From Candidatus Competibacteraceae bacterium (GTDB lineage: Bacteria; Pseudomonadota; Gammaproteobacteria; Competibacterales; Competibacteraceae), in assembly GCA_003989065.1 (NCBI GenBank), contig RXIW01000007.1, forward strand, positions 1 to 64,000: a DNA stretch of 64,000 bases. Direction: 5' to 3'. The translations under genes and the position numbers were made by a program. The notes below the pieces were generated by a model. That model made no database searches and was not told the origin of the DNA. It saw only the letters and a program-made list of their open reading frames with translations. This document shows, one piece after another, positions 26,419 to 35,962 of the stretch (the stretch's first letter is position 1; each line of letters opens with the position of its first letter).

Positions 26419-27053
26419 CGCAATGGTCCTTCGACCAAGGCGACCGTCAAATCCGGCCAAGGCGCGCCGTCAACACTCAAGTTCAAGCGCACCAGCGACG
26501 GCCGGCGTTCGGGATTGGTCCACTCGGAGCGCCAGCGGGGCGGCTCGCTTTGCTCACCGCCATTGCTTTGATCCGACCCGAAATAACCCCATTCGAGTCC
26601 GGAAACCCCCTCCAGCAGGATGCTCTCCCGTTCCGGCCCCACATCGGGATCGTCGGGCCAGTACGGCCGCCAACGCATCCACAAACGGCCATTGCCCGCT
26701 CCGACCCGCACGCGATACAGGCCACCTTGCCCCAGCTGCGTCAGCATCGGCGCCACGAACTCGATCTCGTTGGGCTCACCGGAAAAAACCGCAATTCTCT
26801 CTCGCTGCTCGTTGTTAGCCTGCCGGTAAACCGTCATCGACTGCGCCAGCTGGCGGCGCAGCACTTCCTGCGCCAGCCGCAGACGGTCCGTGATCTCGGC
26901 ACGTCGCTCGCCGCTGTCCCAGCCGTTCAGGCCCAAGCGCAGACCGCTGTACAGCATCACCAGGACCAGCCCCATCAGCGTGATGGCGACCACCAGTTCC
27001 AGCAGGGTGAAACCCGCCTGCCGCCGATTCGGATCGCAGCTCTTCATCTGCAT
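26415..27053 (-). CDS. gspJ: Type II secretion minor pseudopilin GspJ
   Basis: This protein of 212 residues has the prepilin cleavage motif AGFTLLELVVAITLMGLV near residue 14 and a C-terminal beta domain ending PWPDLTVALVEGPLR. It forms the pseudopilus tip with GspI and GspK. The ATG shares one base with the gspI stop. Confidence 0.93.
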   Translation of the reverse strand: MQMKSCDPNRRQAGFTLLELVVAITLMGLVLVMLYSGLRLGLNGWDSGERRAEITDRLRLAQEVLRRQLAQSMTVYRQANNEQRERIAVFSGEPNEIEFVAPMLTQLGQGGLYRVRVGAGNGRLWMRWRPYWPDDPDVGPERESILLEGVSGLEWGYFGSDQSNGGEQSEPPRWRSEWTNPERRPSLVRLNLSVDGAPWPDLTVALVEGPLR

Positions 27054-27469
27054 CAACGACGCCCCTGACCGGATGGGTCGGGCAATTCCAGGCGCAAGGT
27101 CTCCAGCTGCACCGAGCGAGCTTGCGCCAACCCCCGCCAGAACACCTCCACCCGGACCCGGTAGCCGTGAACCGGCATATTCTCGGAAACCGGCATTCCT
27201 TCGGTATAGGCATCCACCGTGCTGCGCCAGGAAAACCGATCGTCGATCGGCCCCGAGTGGACGCCCTCGCTGAGCGGGGCTTCACGCCCGATAGCGGCCA
27301 GAATCGATTCAGCGTACAGCGCAGCCTGGGTGTAGTCGTCCGAAACCCCGGCATTGCGCAGCCCGCCTGCGAACACTTGCAGCAACACCCCCAGCGAAAC
27401 GCTGAGAATCGCGAAGGCGACCAGCACCTCCAACAGCGAGAAACCACCTTGTCGAAGGCGTCGGTTCAC
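27053..27469 (-). CDS. gspI: Type II secretion minor pseudopilin GspI
   Basis: This protein of 138 residues has GGFSLLEVLVAFAILSVSLG right after a six-residue basic leader, typical of GspI. It starts at GTG in a GTGA overlap with the gspH stop. The protein nucleates the pseudopilus tip with J and K. Confidence 0.93.
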   Translation of the reverse strand: MNRRLRQGGFSLLEVLVAFAILSVSLGVLLQVFAGGLRNAGVSDDYTQAALYAESILAAIGREAPLSEGVHSGPIDDRFSWRSTVDAYTEGMPVSENMPVHGYRVRVEVFWRGLAQARSVQLETLRLELPDPSGQGRR

Positions 27470-27999
27470 CGTTGCGCCTCCTGTTCGACGATGGCGATCG
27501 CCCCGGTCAGCCAGTCCACGTTCACCCGAAAGGTCAGCTTCGGGCCACTGACGGTGATGGCGCCGCCGGTGGAACTGCCATCCGGAAAGAACCGAATGCC
27601 GCCGGTGGTCCGGTCGAGCAATTCCGACTGCGCGGTATCCAGCTTGAGCGCGATCCCTTCCGGCAAGGCGATCTCCCGCGGATCTCCGCTGACTGCAAAA
27701 CGATGCTGGGCCAGATCGAGAGTCAAAGTTGCCTCCTGTTGGCGCGTCACCGCTTCGTTGCGCGCGCTGCGCAAACCGGCAGCCAGTTGTCGGGCCGCGC
27801 TTCGCACCTCGGTGGCCCCGCCCAGCCCCGACAGCAGCGGCGGCACCAGCGCAATCAACAGGACGCCGATCACCAACGCCACCAGGATCTCCAGCAAGGT
27901 GAATCCGCGTTGCCCACCGACCTTTCGGGATTGCTCCAACATCGGAGCGGAAGCACCGAAAGCGGAAATCCGAGCTGGCGTCATCGCCGCCGAGTCCAT
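27466..27999 (-). CDS. gspH: Type II secretion minor pseudopilin GspH
   Basis: This protein of 177 residues has the prepilin motif RGFTLLEILVALVIGVLLI after a leader of about 31 residues, longer than normal, so a downstream start (for example the ATG at 27942) is possible. The C-terminal part (GGIRFFPDGSSTGGAITV) is the typical GspH/FimT signature. The stop overlaps the gspI start. Confidence 0.92.
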   Translation of the reverse strand: MDSAAMTPARISAFGASAPMLEQSRKVGGQRGFTLLEILVALVIGVLLIALVPPLLSGLGGATEVRSAARQLAAGLRSARNEAVTRQQEATLTLDLAQHRFAVSGDPREIALPEGIALKLDTAQSELLDRTTGGIRFFPDGSSTGGAITVSGPKLTFRVNVDWLTGAIAIVEQEAQR

Positions 28000-28010
28000 G
28001 GAGACCCGCG

Positions 28011-28442
28011 CTACTGCCAGCTCACCACGTCCTGATTCTCACCGTCGCCGCCTTCGGCGTTGTCGGCGCCCAGGGAATACAGGTCGAAAGCGCTATGCTG
28101 ACCAGGGGCGCGATACTGGTAATCGTTGCCCCAGGGATCCTTGGGGATGATGTTCTTGCGCAGATACGGGCCATTCCAGCGGCTCGCGCCCGCCGGCTGC
28201 ACCACCAGGGCCTGCAAGCCCTCGTTGCTACTGGGATAGCGCCCCATGTCCAACCGGAAGGCATCCAGCGCGGTGCTGAAGTCCTCGATCTGCAACTTGG
28301 CCGCCTTGGTGTTGGCGCCGCCCAGATACTTGATCACCTGGGGGCCGACCAATCCGGCCAGCAGGCCGAGAATGACCAGCACCACCAGCAATTCGATCAG
28401 GGTAAAGCCACGCGCGCGGCGAAAAAACTTGTCGTGTCGCAT
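28011..28442 (-). CDS. gspG: Type II secretion major pseudopilin GspG
   Basis: This protein of 143 residues has the prepilin site RGFTLIELLVVLVILGLLAG and the calcium-binding C-terminal signature DPWGNDYQYRAPGQ followed by FDLYSLGADNAEGGDG. It is the main subunit of the periplasmic pseudopilus piston. It needs a prepilin peptidase (GspO/PilD), which is not in this window. Confidence 0.97.
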   Translation of the reverse strand: MRHDKFFRRARGFTLIELLVVLVILGLLAGLVGPQVIKYLGGANTKAAKLQIEDFSTALDAFRLDMGRYPSSNEGLQALVVQPAGASRWNGPYLRKNIIPKDPWGNDYQYRAPGQHSAFDLYSLGADNAEGGDGENQDVVSWQ

Positions 28443-28515
28443 CAGTTTCTCTCGTCAGGTATCCAGCGTCGGGGGTCGAGGCCATGACCGAAATCCGCGA
28501 CCCGCTGCGCCTTCA

Positions 28516-29736
28516 TCAGAAAGCCAATTCGTTCAGGCTGAGAATGGCCACCAGAATGGACATGATGATGCCGGCGATGATCACGCCCAAGCCCAGGATC
28601 AGGGCCGGTTCCAGCAGGGTCAACAGCCGCTTGACGGCGGTCTGCACCTCCCCATCGTAGGTATCGGCGATCTGGAGCAGCATCTCCTGCAGCTGGCCGG
28701 TTTCCTCGCCCACCCGGATCATCTGCACCGCCAGCCGGGGAAAATGACCCGCCTCCAGCAACGGTTCGGCCAACCCACGGCCGGTCTTGACGTGTTCGGC
28801 CACCTCGCCCAGCACGCCGGCCAACACCTGATTGCTCAGCGTCTCCCGGACGATGGTCAGCGCATTGAGCAACGAGACGCCATTGCCCAGCAGGGTACCC
28901 AAGGTCCGCGCCAGGCGGGCAGTCTCGACCTTGGCGATCAGGTCGCCAAACAGCGGCAAACCCAGAAACCAGCGATCCCAGCGGGCGCGGCTGGTCGGCT
29001 GGCCGAGTTGCTGGCGCATCACCGCCACCAGCAGCAGGATCAGGATCGCGCCCAGCCACCAGTAATGCCGCACACCGTCGCCGGCGGCGATGACGATCTG
29101 GGTCGCCAGCGGCAACGCCTTGCCGGCATCGGCGAACAGTCGCTGGAACTGCGGCACCACGAAGGTCAACAGGATAATCACCGACAGCGCCGATACCGTC
29201 AGCAGGATGATGGGATAGATCAGCGCCGAAGTGACGGTCTCGCGTAAGGCTTGCGAGCGTTCGAGGAATTCGGTCAGCCGCTTCAGCACCACTTCCAACG
29301 CGCCGCCAGCCTCGCCGGCGCGGATCATGTTCAGGTAGAAGCGCGAGAACGAGCCCTGCGCCTCCAGGGCGTCGGCCAGCGACGAACCGCCGCGTACTTT
29401 CTCCTGCACCCGCTCCAGCAAGATCTTGGCCCGTTCGTCTTCGGCCACGCCGATCAGAATGGTCAAGGCCCGGTCCAGCGGCATCCCGGCATTGAGCAGG
29501 CTGGCCAGCTGCTGGGTCATGAGAGACAGGGATTTGCGGGACAGCGAGCGACGCTGACTGAACAGCGGCCGACCGAGACTGCTGCGCAGCCAACCGCCTT
29601 TCACTTCGGTCACCGACAGCGGCAACAGCGCCTGATCGCGCAAGCGTTCGATGGCGGCTTCCGGCGAGGCGGCCTCCAGCTCGTCACGCAGCGTCTCACC
29701 CGCGGCGTCGACCGCTTCGTAGCGATAGCGCGGCAT
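28516..29736 (-). CDS. gspF: Type II secretion inner-membrane platform protein GspF
   Basis: This protein of 406 residues has two GspF domains, each with the helical cytoplasmic block (LASLLNAGMPLDRALTIL; LGTLLGNGVSLLNALTIV), and three membrane helices. It starts immediately after the gspE stop (TAA-ATG without a gap). It is the platform around which GspE drives pseudopilus assembly. Confidence 0.96.
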   Translation of the reverse strand: MPRYRYEAVDAAGETLRDELEAASPEAAIERLRDQALLPLSVTEVKGGWLRSSLGRPLFSQRRSLSRKSLSLMTQQLASLLNAGMPLDRALTILIGVAEDERAKILLERVQEKVRGGSSLADALEAQGSFSRFYLNMIRAGEAGGALEVVLKRLTEFLERSQALRETVTSALIYPIILLTVSALSVIILLTFVVPQFQRLFADAGKALPLATQIVIAAGDGVRHYWWLGAILILLLVAVMRQQLGQPTSRARWDRWFLGLPLFGDLIAKVETARLARTLGTLLGNGVSLLNALTIVRETLSNQVLAGVLGEVAEHVKTGRGLAEPLLEAGHFPRLAVQMIRVGEETGQLQEMLLQIADTYDGEVQTAVKRLLTLLEPALILGLGVIIAGIIMSILVAILSLNELAF

Positions 29737-31434
29737 TTACGCCTCCTGCTCCTGCTGGGTCGTCACCCGCAGCACCTCTTCGATGGTGGTCTGGCCGGCG
29801 ACCGCCTTGCGCAACCCATCCTCGTACATGGTGTCCATGCCCTCCTTCTGGGCCTGGACCTGCAGCTCGGTGGCGTCGGCGTGCTTCAGCACCATGCGCC
29901 GCAGCGGATCGCTCATCACCAGGAACTCCATGATAGCCGCCCGTCCTCGGTAGCCGGAGCCGCCGCATTGCTCGCATCCGACCGGCTTGTACAGGGTGAT
30001 ATCGGGGGTATCGGCAAAGCGGCGCAGCCGTAATTCATCGACCAGCTCCGGCAAGGCCGGATAAGGCTGGCGACAATGGGTGCAGAGCATGCGAACCAGA
30101 CGCTGCGCCAGGATGCCGTTGATGGTCGAAGTCAGCAGATAGTCTTCCACCCCCATATCGAGCAGGCGGGTCACGCTGCCGGCGGCATCGTTGGTGTGCA
30201 GAGTGGACAGCACCAAGTGTCCAGTCAGGGCCGATTGCACTGCAATGCCGGCCGTCTCCAGATCGCGCATTTCGCCGATCATGATCACGTCGGGGTCCTG
30301 ACGGACGATCGAGCGCAAGGCGTTGGCGAAGGTCAGGTTGATCTGCGGCTTGACCTGAATCTGATTGACCCCCTCCAACTGGTATTCCACTGGGTCTTCG
30401 ACGGTGAGGATCTTGCGCTCCGGGGTATTGATGGTCTGCAGGGCGGTATATAGCGTGGTGGTCTTGCCGCTGCCGGTCGGGCCGGTCACCAGGATGATGC
30501 CGTGTGGCAGATTCAGCACGTCCAGGAAACGCTTGAGAGTACGCGGGCTAAAGCCCAGTATCTCGAAATCCAGCACCACGCTGGCCTTGTCGAGAATACG
30601 CATGACCACGCTCTCGCCCCATAGGGTCGGCACGGTCGACACGCGCAGATCGATCTCCTTGCCCTGCGCCCGCAACTGAATGCGGCCGTCCTGCGGCAGG
30701 CGACGCTCGGCGATGTTGAGCTTGGCCATGATCTTGATGCGGGAAATGACCGCGGCCGACAATCGCGACGGCGGCGACTCCACTTCGCGCAACACCCCGT
30801 CGACCCGGTAGCGAATCTTGAGCCGGTTTTCGAACGGCTCGATGTGAATATCCGAAGCCCGCGATTCCACCGCGCGGGCGATCATCAGATTGACCAAGCG
30901 GATGACCGGCGCTTCGCTGGCCAGATCCTTGAGGTGCTGGATCTGCTCCTCGTCGGTCAGATCGTCGGCCAGACCGATCGAATCGACGATCTGTCCCATG
31001 GCCGAGCGGCCGCTGCCGTACAAACGTTCGAAGGCCGCTTCCAGTTCCGAGGGAATACCGACCCGCGGCAGGATGGTCTTGCCCGTCGCCAAGCGCAGGG
31101 CTGATAACACATACTCGTCGGTGGGATTGGCCAGCGCGACCGTCAGCCCCCGCTCGTCCTCGAACAGGGGAATGGCCCGCGCTTCCTTGAGAAAGCGCGG
31201 CGCGATGGCGCCATTGGTCACCGGCATCTCGGGATAGTCGGTCGGTCGGACCAGCGGCAGTTCCAACTGGGCCACCAGCGCCTCGCTCAAATCCCGCTCC
31301 GACACCAGCCCCAGCTTGAGCAGCAGGGTGTCCAGCCCCTCGCCGGTGCTGTCCTGCACGCGCCGGGCGCGCTGCAGATCGGCATCGGTCAGTTTCTGGT
31401 GCGCGACCAGCAGTTCGCCTAGTTCAACGGCCAT
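29737..31434 (-). CDS. gspE: Type II secretion ATPase GspE
   Basis: This protein of 565 residues has an N-terminal MshEN-like domain, Walker A VTGPTGSGKTTTLY, the Asp box VEDPVEYQLEGVNQ, Walker B RQDPDVIMIGEMRD, the His box LSTLHTNDA, and a four-Cys zinc site (CTHCRQP ... CEQCGGSG). It is the cytoplasmic hexameric motor of the system. ATG at 31434 was chosen over an in-frame TTG two codons upstream. The start is 23 bases after the rfbD stop, so the T2SS genes may be transcribed from the rfb promoter. Confidence 0.96.
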   Translation of the reverse strand: MAVELGELLVAHQKLTDADLQRARRVQDSTGEGLDTLLLKLGLVSERDLSEALVAQLELPLVRPTDYPEMPVTNGAIAPRFLKEARAIPLFEDERGLTVALANPTDEYVLSALRLATGKTILPRVGIPSELEAAFERLYGSGRSAMGQIVDSIGLADDLTDEEQIQHLKDLASEAPVIRLVNLMIARAVESRASDIHIEPFENRLKIRYRVDGVLREVESPPSRLSAAVISRIKIMAKLNIAERRLPQDGRIQLRAQGKEIDLRVSTVPTLWGESVVMRILDKASVVLDFEILGFSPRTLKRFLDVLNLPHGIILVTGPTGSGKTTTLYTALQTINTPERKILTVEDPVEYQLEGVNQIQVKPQINLTFANALRSIVRQDPDVIMIGEMRDLETAGIAVQSALTGHLVLSTLHTNDAAGSVTRLLDMGVEDYLLTSTINGILAQRLVRMLCTHCRQPYPALPELVDELRLRRFADTPDITLYKPVGCEQCGGSGYRGRAAIMEFLVMSDPLRRMVLKHADATELQVQAQKEGMDTMYEDGLRKAVAGQTTIEEVLRVTTQQEQEA

Positions 31435-31457
31435 CGTCAAGCATCACCACTCGGGAA

Positions 31458-32342
31458 TCAGGGCTCGGCGGTCTGCGCCAACACCGCGCCCAAACCTTCT
31501 CGCCATGGACGCGGCCGGATCGCGAAGCGCGCCGCCAGCTTGGCGCAGTCCAGTACCGAGTTGATGGGCCGGGCGGCGGGCAGCGGATATTCGGCGGTCG
31601 TGATCGGGCTCACAGCCCGCACCGGCAAGGGCTCGCTGGCACGCGCCATGTCGACGACGGCGCTGGCGAGACCATGCCAAGTCGTCGCCGGATCGCCACA
31701 GTAGTGGTAGATCCCCCAGGCGTCGGCAGCGTCGATTTCGGCACTGCGCCCTGCCAGTTCCAGCAAGGTATCGGCGATGTCACCGGCATAGGTCGGGCAA
31801 CCGAACTGATCGGCGACCACCCGCAGTTCCTCACGCTCTCGCGCCAACCGCAGGATGGTCTTGACGAAATTGTGGCCATGGCGACCGAACACCCAGCTCA
31901 CCCGCAGGATCAGATGGCGGGACAACGCACGGCATACCGCCTCGTCGCCGGCCAGCTTGCTGGCGCCATAGACCCCGAGCGGCGCGGTCGGATCGTTTTC
32001 GACATACGGCTCGCTCTTGGCTCCGTCATACACGTAATCGGTGGAAATATGCAGCAGCGGGATCTGCAAGCGCGCGCAAGTCGCTGCCAGATGGGCGGGG
32101 CCGTCGCAATTGACCGCGAACGCCCGCTCGGGCTCCTGTTCGGCCCGATCCACCGCGGTGTAGGCCGCGGCGTTGATGACCGCCTGCGCACCGCTGCCGG
32201 TCAAGACCCGCTCCACCGCGGCAGCATCGCTGATATCCAGTTCGGCCACATCCCAGGCCAATACTTCATGGCCGAGCAGCGGCGCACGGCGGGTCAACTC
32301 CCACCCGACCTGGCCCTGCGCGCCGGTCACGACGATCCGCAT
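31458..32342 (-). CDS. rfbD: dTDP-4-dehydrorhamnose reductase
   Basis: This protein of 294 residues has the Rossmann motif VTGAQGQVGWEL, the conserved ISTDYVYDG and the catalytic YGASKLAGDEAV (YxxxK). It makes dTDP-L-rhamnose, using NAD(P)H, in the cytoplasm. It is the last of three genes rfbA-rfbC-rfbD, 3 bases after rfbC. rfbB, needed for the second step, is not in this window. Confidence 0.95.
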   Translation of the reverse strand: MRIVVTGAQGQVGWELTRRAPLLGHEVLAWDVAELDISDAAAVERVLTGSGAQAVINAAAYTAVDRAEQEPERAFAVNCDGPAHLAATCARLQIPLLHISTDYVYDGAKSEPYVENDPTAPLGVYGASKLAGDEAVCRALSRHLILRVSWVFGRHGHNFVKTILRLAREREELRVVADQFGCPTYAGDIADTLLELAGRSAEIDAADAWGIYHYCGDPATTWHGLASAVVDMARASEPLPVRAVSPITTAEYPLPAARPINSVLDCAKLAARFAIRPRPWREGLGAVLAQTAEP

Positions 32343-32345
32343 GGT

Positions 32346-32909
32346 TCAATCCTCGTCCTGATATTGGGGCAAATCCTCGGCGGATTGCGCGCTCAGCCGC
32401 CGATTCTGCTGGTCCTTGGCCGACAGCGCTACGTCCTGCAAGGGCCATTCGATGCCAATATCGGGATCATCCCAAGCGATGCCGCGCTCCGACTGCGGGT
32501 GGTAGTAATCGGTGCATTTGTAGAAAAAATCCGCCTCTTCCGACATCACGCAAAAACCGTGGGCGAAGCCGGGGGGGATATACAACTGGCGATGATTCTC
32601 GTCATCCAGCACACAGCCGAACCAGCGGCCGAAATGCGGCGATCCCTGGCGAATATCCACCGCCACGTCGAACACCGCACCGCGGGTCACCCACACCAGC
32701 TTGCCCTGCGGTTGCACCAGCTGATAATGCAGGCCGCGCAACACCCCACGCCGCGAACGCGAATGATTGTCCTGGACGAACTGCGCCGGCAACCCGGCCT
32801 CGCGATAGCGTTCTGCCTGCCAGATTTCCAGAAAGAAACCGCGCGCGTCGCCGAACACTTTCGGCTCCAGCACCAACACCCCAGGCAGGGTCGTCGTGAT
32901 GACCTTCAC
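32346..32909 (-). CDS. rfbC: dTDP-4-dehydrorhamnose 3,5-epimerase
   Basis: This protein of 187 residues has the cupin-type epimerase motifs VLRGLHYQ (catalytic His), GKLVWVTRG and [12 protein letters not shown]. It starts at GTG in a GTGA overlap with the rfbA stop; a longer frame upstream lies inside rfbA. It converts dTDP-4-keto-6-deoxyglucose to the rhamnose-configured keto sugar. Confidence 0.95.
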   Translation of the reverse strand: MKVITTTLPGVLVLEPKVFGDARGFFLEIWQAERYREAGLPAQFVQDNHSRSRRGVLRGLHYQLVQPQGKLVWVTRGAVFDVAVDIRQGSPHFGRWFGCVLDDENHRQLYIPPGFAHGFCVMSEEADFFYKCTDYYHPQSERGIAWDDPDIGIEWPLQDVALSAKDQQNRRLSAQSAEDLPQYQDED

Positions 32910-33790
32910 CGCAGCCCCCTCCGCTCCAGCAACTCCAGCAGATATTGGCCATAGCCGCTCTTGGCCAACGGCTCCGCCAGCTGCGCCAACTGTCGATCGT
33001 CGACATATCCCATCCGCCAGGCGATTTCCTCCGGACAGGCGATCTTCAAACCCTGGCGTTGCTCCACCACCTGCATGAAATTGGCCGCGGCCAGCAGGGA
33101 TTCGTGAGTGCCGGTGTCCAGCCAAGCGTAACCGCGCCCCAGCAGCTCGACGTTGAGCGCGTCACGTTCCAGGTAGACCTTGTTGAGATCGGTGATCTCC
33201 AGTTCGCCACGCGCCGAAGGCCGGATAGTCTTGGCGATGCTCACCACCTCGTTGTCATAGAAATACAGCCCGGTCACCGCATAATTGGACTTGGGTCGCT
33301 GCGGCTTTTCCTCGATGTCCACCGCTCGGCCCCGTGCATCGAAGCTGACCACGCCATAGCGTTCCGGATCGCGCACGTAATAGCCGAATACCGTCGCGCC
33401 CCGCTGCCGGCCCGCCGCCCGCCGCAATACCGCCGACAAGCCTTGGCCGTAGTAGATGTTATCGCCGAGGATCAGACAGGCCGGATCGGCGCCGATGAAG
33501 CGCTCGCCGATGATGAATGCCTGCGCCAAGCCGTCGGGACTCGGTTGCACCGCGTACTGCAAATGGATACCCCAGTGGCTACCATCCCCCAACAGAGTCT
33601 GATAAGCCTCCTGATCGCGGGGCGTGGTGATGATCAGAATGTCCCGGATCTCCGCCAGCATCAGGGTAGCAATCGGGTAATAGATCATCGGTTTGTCGTA
33701 AACCGGCATGAGTTGTTTGCTGACCGAAACGGTCAACGGGTGCAGCCGGGTACCGGAGCCACCGGCCAGAACGATGCCTTTATATGCCAT
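32906..33790 (-). CDS. rfbA: Glucose-1-phosphate thymidylyltransferase
   Basis: This protein of 294 residues has the nucleotidyltransferase signature [27 protein letters not shown], and [11 protein letters not shown]. It makes dTDP-glucose, the first step to dTDP-rhamnose. It is the first gene of the rfbACD group and probably of the long run into the T2SS genes. Upstream lies a 164-base gap with an AT-rich inverted repeat. Confidence 0.96.
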   Translation of the reverse strand: MAYKGIVLAGGSGTRLHPLTVSVSKQLMPVYDKPMIYYPIATLMLAEIRDILIITTPRDQEAYQTLLGDGSHWGIHLQYAVQPSPDGLAQAFIIGERFIGADPACLILGDNIYYGQGLSAVLRRAAGRQRGATVFGYYVRDPERYGVVSFDARGRAVDIEEKPQRPKSNYAVTGLYFYDNEVVSIAKTIRPSARGELEITDLNKVYLERDALNVELLGRGYAWLDTGTHESLLAAANFMQVVEQRQGLKIACPEEIAWRMGYVDDRQLAQLAEPLAKSGYGQYLLELLERRGLR

Positions 33791-33880
33791 GGAATAATGT
33801 GCGATGAAGCGTCTTGTTCGGTGCGAAGGATGGGCGAATGGCTCGCCATGTTACCCGCTTTCCAGCGGGGACTGAACTGT

Positions 33881-33897
33881 CAAATTGTAACAATTTG
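33881..33897. repeat. Inverted repeat in the rfbA-glmS gap
   Basis: A 7-base perfect inverted repeat CAAATTG-TAA-CAATTTG stands out from the GC-rich surroundings, 91 bases upstream of rfbA. It could be an operator or part of a promoter; no matching regulator is known to me. Confidence 0.5.
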
Positions 33898-33954
33898 TAA
33901 CCGTCCCTCTTGTTGAGGATCCACCCAATCCCTTGGCGAAGGGACTCCATGCCG

Positions 33955-35790
33955 TTATTCCACCGTCACCGACTTGGCCAGATTGCGTGGTTGATCGACG
34001 TCGGTGCCCTTGAGAATGGCGACATGATACGCCAGCAATTGCAGCGGTATGGTGAACACGATCGGGGCGATCGATTCCGGCACTGCGCCGAGCGAGAGCA
34101 CGTGGGTATTGACGCCACTGAGATGAGTATCCACCTCGCGATCGGCGAACAGGAACAGCTCGCCGCCGCGCGCCCGCACCTCCTGCAGGTTGGACAGTAC
34201 CTTTTCCAGCAGGCCGTCCTTCGGCAGAATGCACACGACCGGCATATCGGCGTCCACCAGCGCCAGCGGCCCATGCTTGAGTTCGCCGGCTGGATAGGCT
34301 TCGGCATGGATGTAGGAAATCTCCTTGAGCTTGAGCGCGCCTTCCATCGCGATCGGATACTGCGGGCCGCGGCCAAGGAACAGGGCGTGATGCTTTTCGG
34401 CGAAATGCTCGGCCAGCCGCTCAATGGCCCCATTCAGGGTCAAGGCTTCTTCCAACACCTTGGGCAGACGCTCCAGATCGCGGGCCAGGGCGGCTTCGTC
34501 GCTGTCGCTCAGACCGTGACGCCGGCCCAGCGCCAGCGTCAGCAACCGCAACGCCACCAATTGGGTGGTGAAAGCCTTGGTCGAGGCCACACCGATCTCG
34601 CGGCCAGCCCGGGTCAGCAGGGTCATGGCCGATTCGCGCACCAGCGAACTTTCCGCGACATTGCAGATGGCGAGCGTCGCCAGATAGCCACGCTCCTTGG
34701 CCGCTCGCAACGCCGCCAGGGTGTCGGCGGTCTCGCCCGATTGGGAGATGCTGACGAACAGGGTATCCGGCGGGGTGACGCCGCGCCGATAGCGGTATTC
34801 GCTGGCCACCTCGACCGAACAGGGCACGCCCAGGTTCTCCAGCCAGTAACGGGCTACCAGACCGGCATGATAACTGGTGCCGCAGGCCACGATATGCACG
34901 CCGCGCACCTGGTCCAGCAGCGCTCCCGCCTCCGGTCCGAAACTGTCTTCCAGCAGACGGCCCTGACTGATGCGACCCTCCAGGGTGTCGGCCGCCACCA
35001 CCGGTTGCTCGAAGATCTCCTTGAGCATGAAATGCCGATATTCGCCCTTGCCGACCATCCCGCCCTGCTGGGCGGTATAGCTCACCGGCCGTTCCACCAG
35101 CTGTCCCGCCCGGTCGTAGATCGTATAGCCTTCGCGCCGCACCTCGGCGATATCGCCTTCTTCCAGGAACACGAAGGTCTGGGTCACCGGGGCCAGGGCG
35201 AACACGTCCGAGGCGATGAAGTGCTCTTCGATGCCCACGCCCAGCACCAGGGGACTGCCGGCCCGCGCCGCGATCAGGCGCTCCGGGTCCTGGCGACAGA
35301 TCACGCCCAGGCTATAGGCACCGGTCAGGCGGGCCGCGCTGCGCTGCACCGCCGTCAGCAGATCACCGCACTGGCGCATCTGCTGGTCGATCAGGTGGGC
35401 CACCACTTCGGTGTCGGTCTCGGATTCGAAGCGATAGCCGGCGGCGATCAACTCCTCCTTGAGTTCGCGGTAGTTCTCGATGATGCCGTTGTGCACCACC
35501 GCCACCGACTGATTGCTGATGTGCGGATGAGCGTTGCGCTCGCAGGGTTCGCCATGGGTGGCCCAGCGGGTATGGGCGATGCCGAGCGGACCGCGCACCG
35601 GCTCCTGACGCACCCGATCGGCCAGGGCTTGGACCTTGCCGACCGCGCGCAGGCGGTGCAGCTGATCGTCCCGGCTGTCCAAGGTCACGATCCCGGCCGA
35701 GTCATAGCCGCGATATTCCAGACGCCGCAAGCCTTCGAGCAGGATGGGCGTGACGTTGCGTTCGGCGATAGCTCCCACGATTCCACACAT
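33955..35790 (-). CDS. glmS: Glutamine-fructose-6-phosphate aminotransferase
   Basis: This protein of 611 residues starts [13 protein letters not shown], so that Cys2 becomes the N-terminal nucleophile of the glutaminase domain; this fixes the start at 35790 although the frame opens nine codons earlier. Two SIS domains follow ([31 protein letters not shown]) and the conserved end [11 protein letters not shown]. It makes glucosamine-6-phosphate, the first step to UDP-GlcNAc for peptidoglycan, lipid A and any GlcNAc-using transferase such as the GT41 protein. It is upstream of rfbA on the same strand; no terminator is evident between them. Confidence 0.97.
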   Translation of the reverse strand: MCGIVGAIAERNVTPILLEGLRRLEYRGYDSAGIVTLDSRDDQLHRLRAVGKVQALADRVRQEPVRGPLGIAHTRWATHGEPCERNAHPHISNQSVAVVHNGIIENYRELKEELIAAGYRFESETDTEVVAHLIDQQMRQCGDLLTAVQRSAARLTGAYSLGVICRQDPERLIAARAGSPLVLGVGIEEHFIASDVFALAPVTQTFVFLEEGDIAEVRREGYTIYDRAGQLVERPVSYTAQQGGMVGKGEYRHFMLKEIFEQPVVAADTLEGRISQGRLLEDSFGPEAGALLDQVRGVHIVACGTSYHAGLVARYWLENLGVPCSVEVASEYRYRRGVTPPDTLFVSISQSGETADTLAALRAAKERGYLATLAICNVAESSLVRESAMTLLTRAGREIGVASTKAFTTQLVALRLLTLALGRRHGLSDSDEAALARDLERLPKVLEEALTLNGAIERLAEHFAEKHHALFLGRGPQYPIAMEGALKLKEISYIHAEAYPAGELKHGPLALVDADMPVVCILPKDGLLEKVLSNLQEVRARGGELFLFADREVDTHLSGVNTHVLSLGAVPESIAPIVFTIPLQLLAYHVAILKGTDVDQPRNLAKSVTVE

Positions 35791-35962
35791 AAACGGATTC
35801 CCAGTCGGCTTATTCAATGGCAGGATTGGACAGTCAGATTAGCGACTTACCGTTCGGCTCACAAGTCGCCTGGCCCGATCGCCCCACCGCTGCGTCGCGG
35901 TGGTATCCCCCTCGGCCCATTTCAGGCTAACATGAAGTATCCATCGTATCGGGATCCTCCGC

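Noticed and set aside
33853-33868. Hairpin CCCGCT/AGCGGG as a glmS terminator
   Set aside because: The stem is short and no T-tract follows on the minus strand.
35818-35962. Possible glycine riboswitch before gcvT
   Set aside because: None of the conserved glycine-aptamer blocks is visible; only a short hairpin CCACCGC/GCGGTGG is present.
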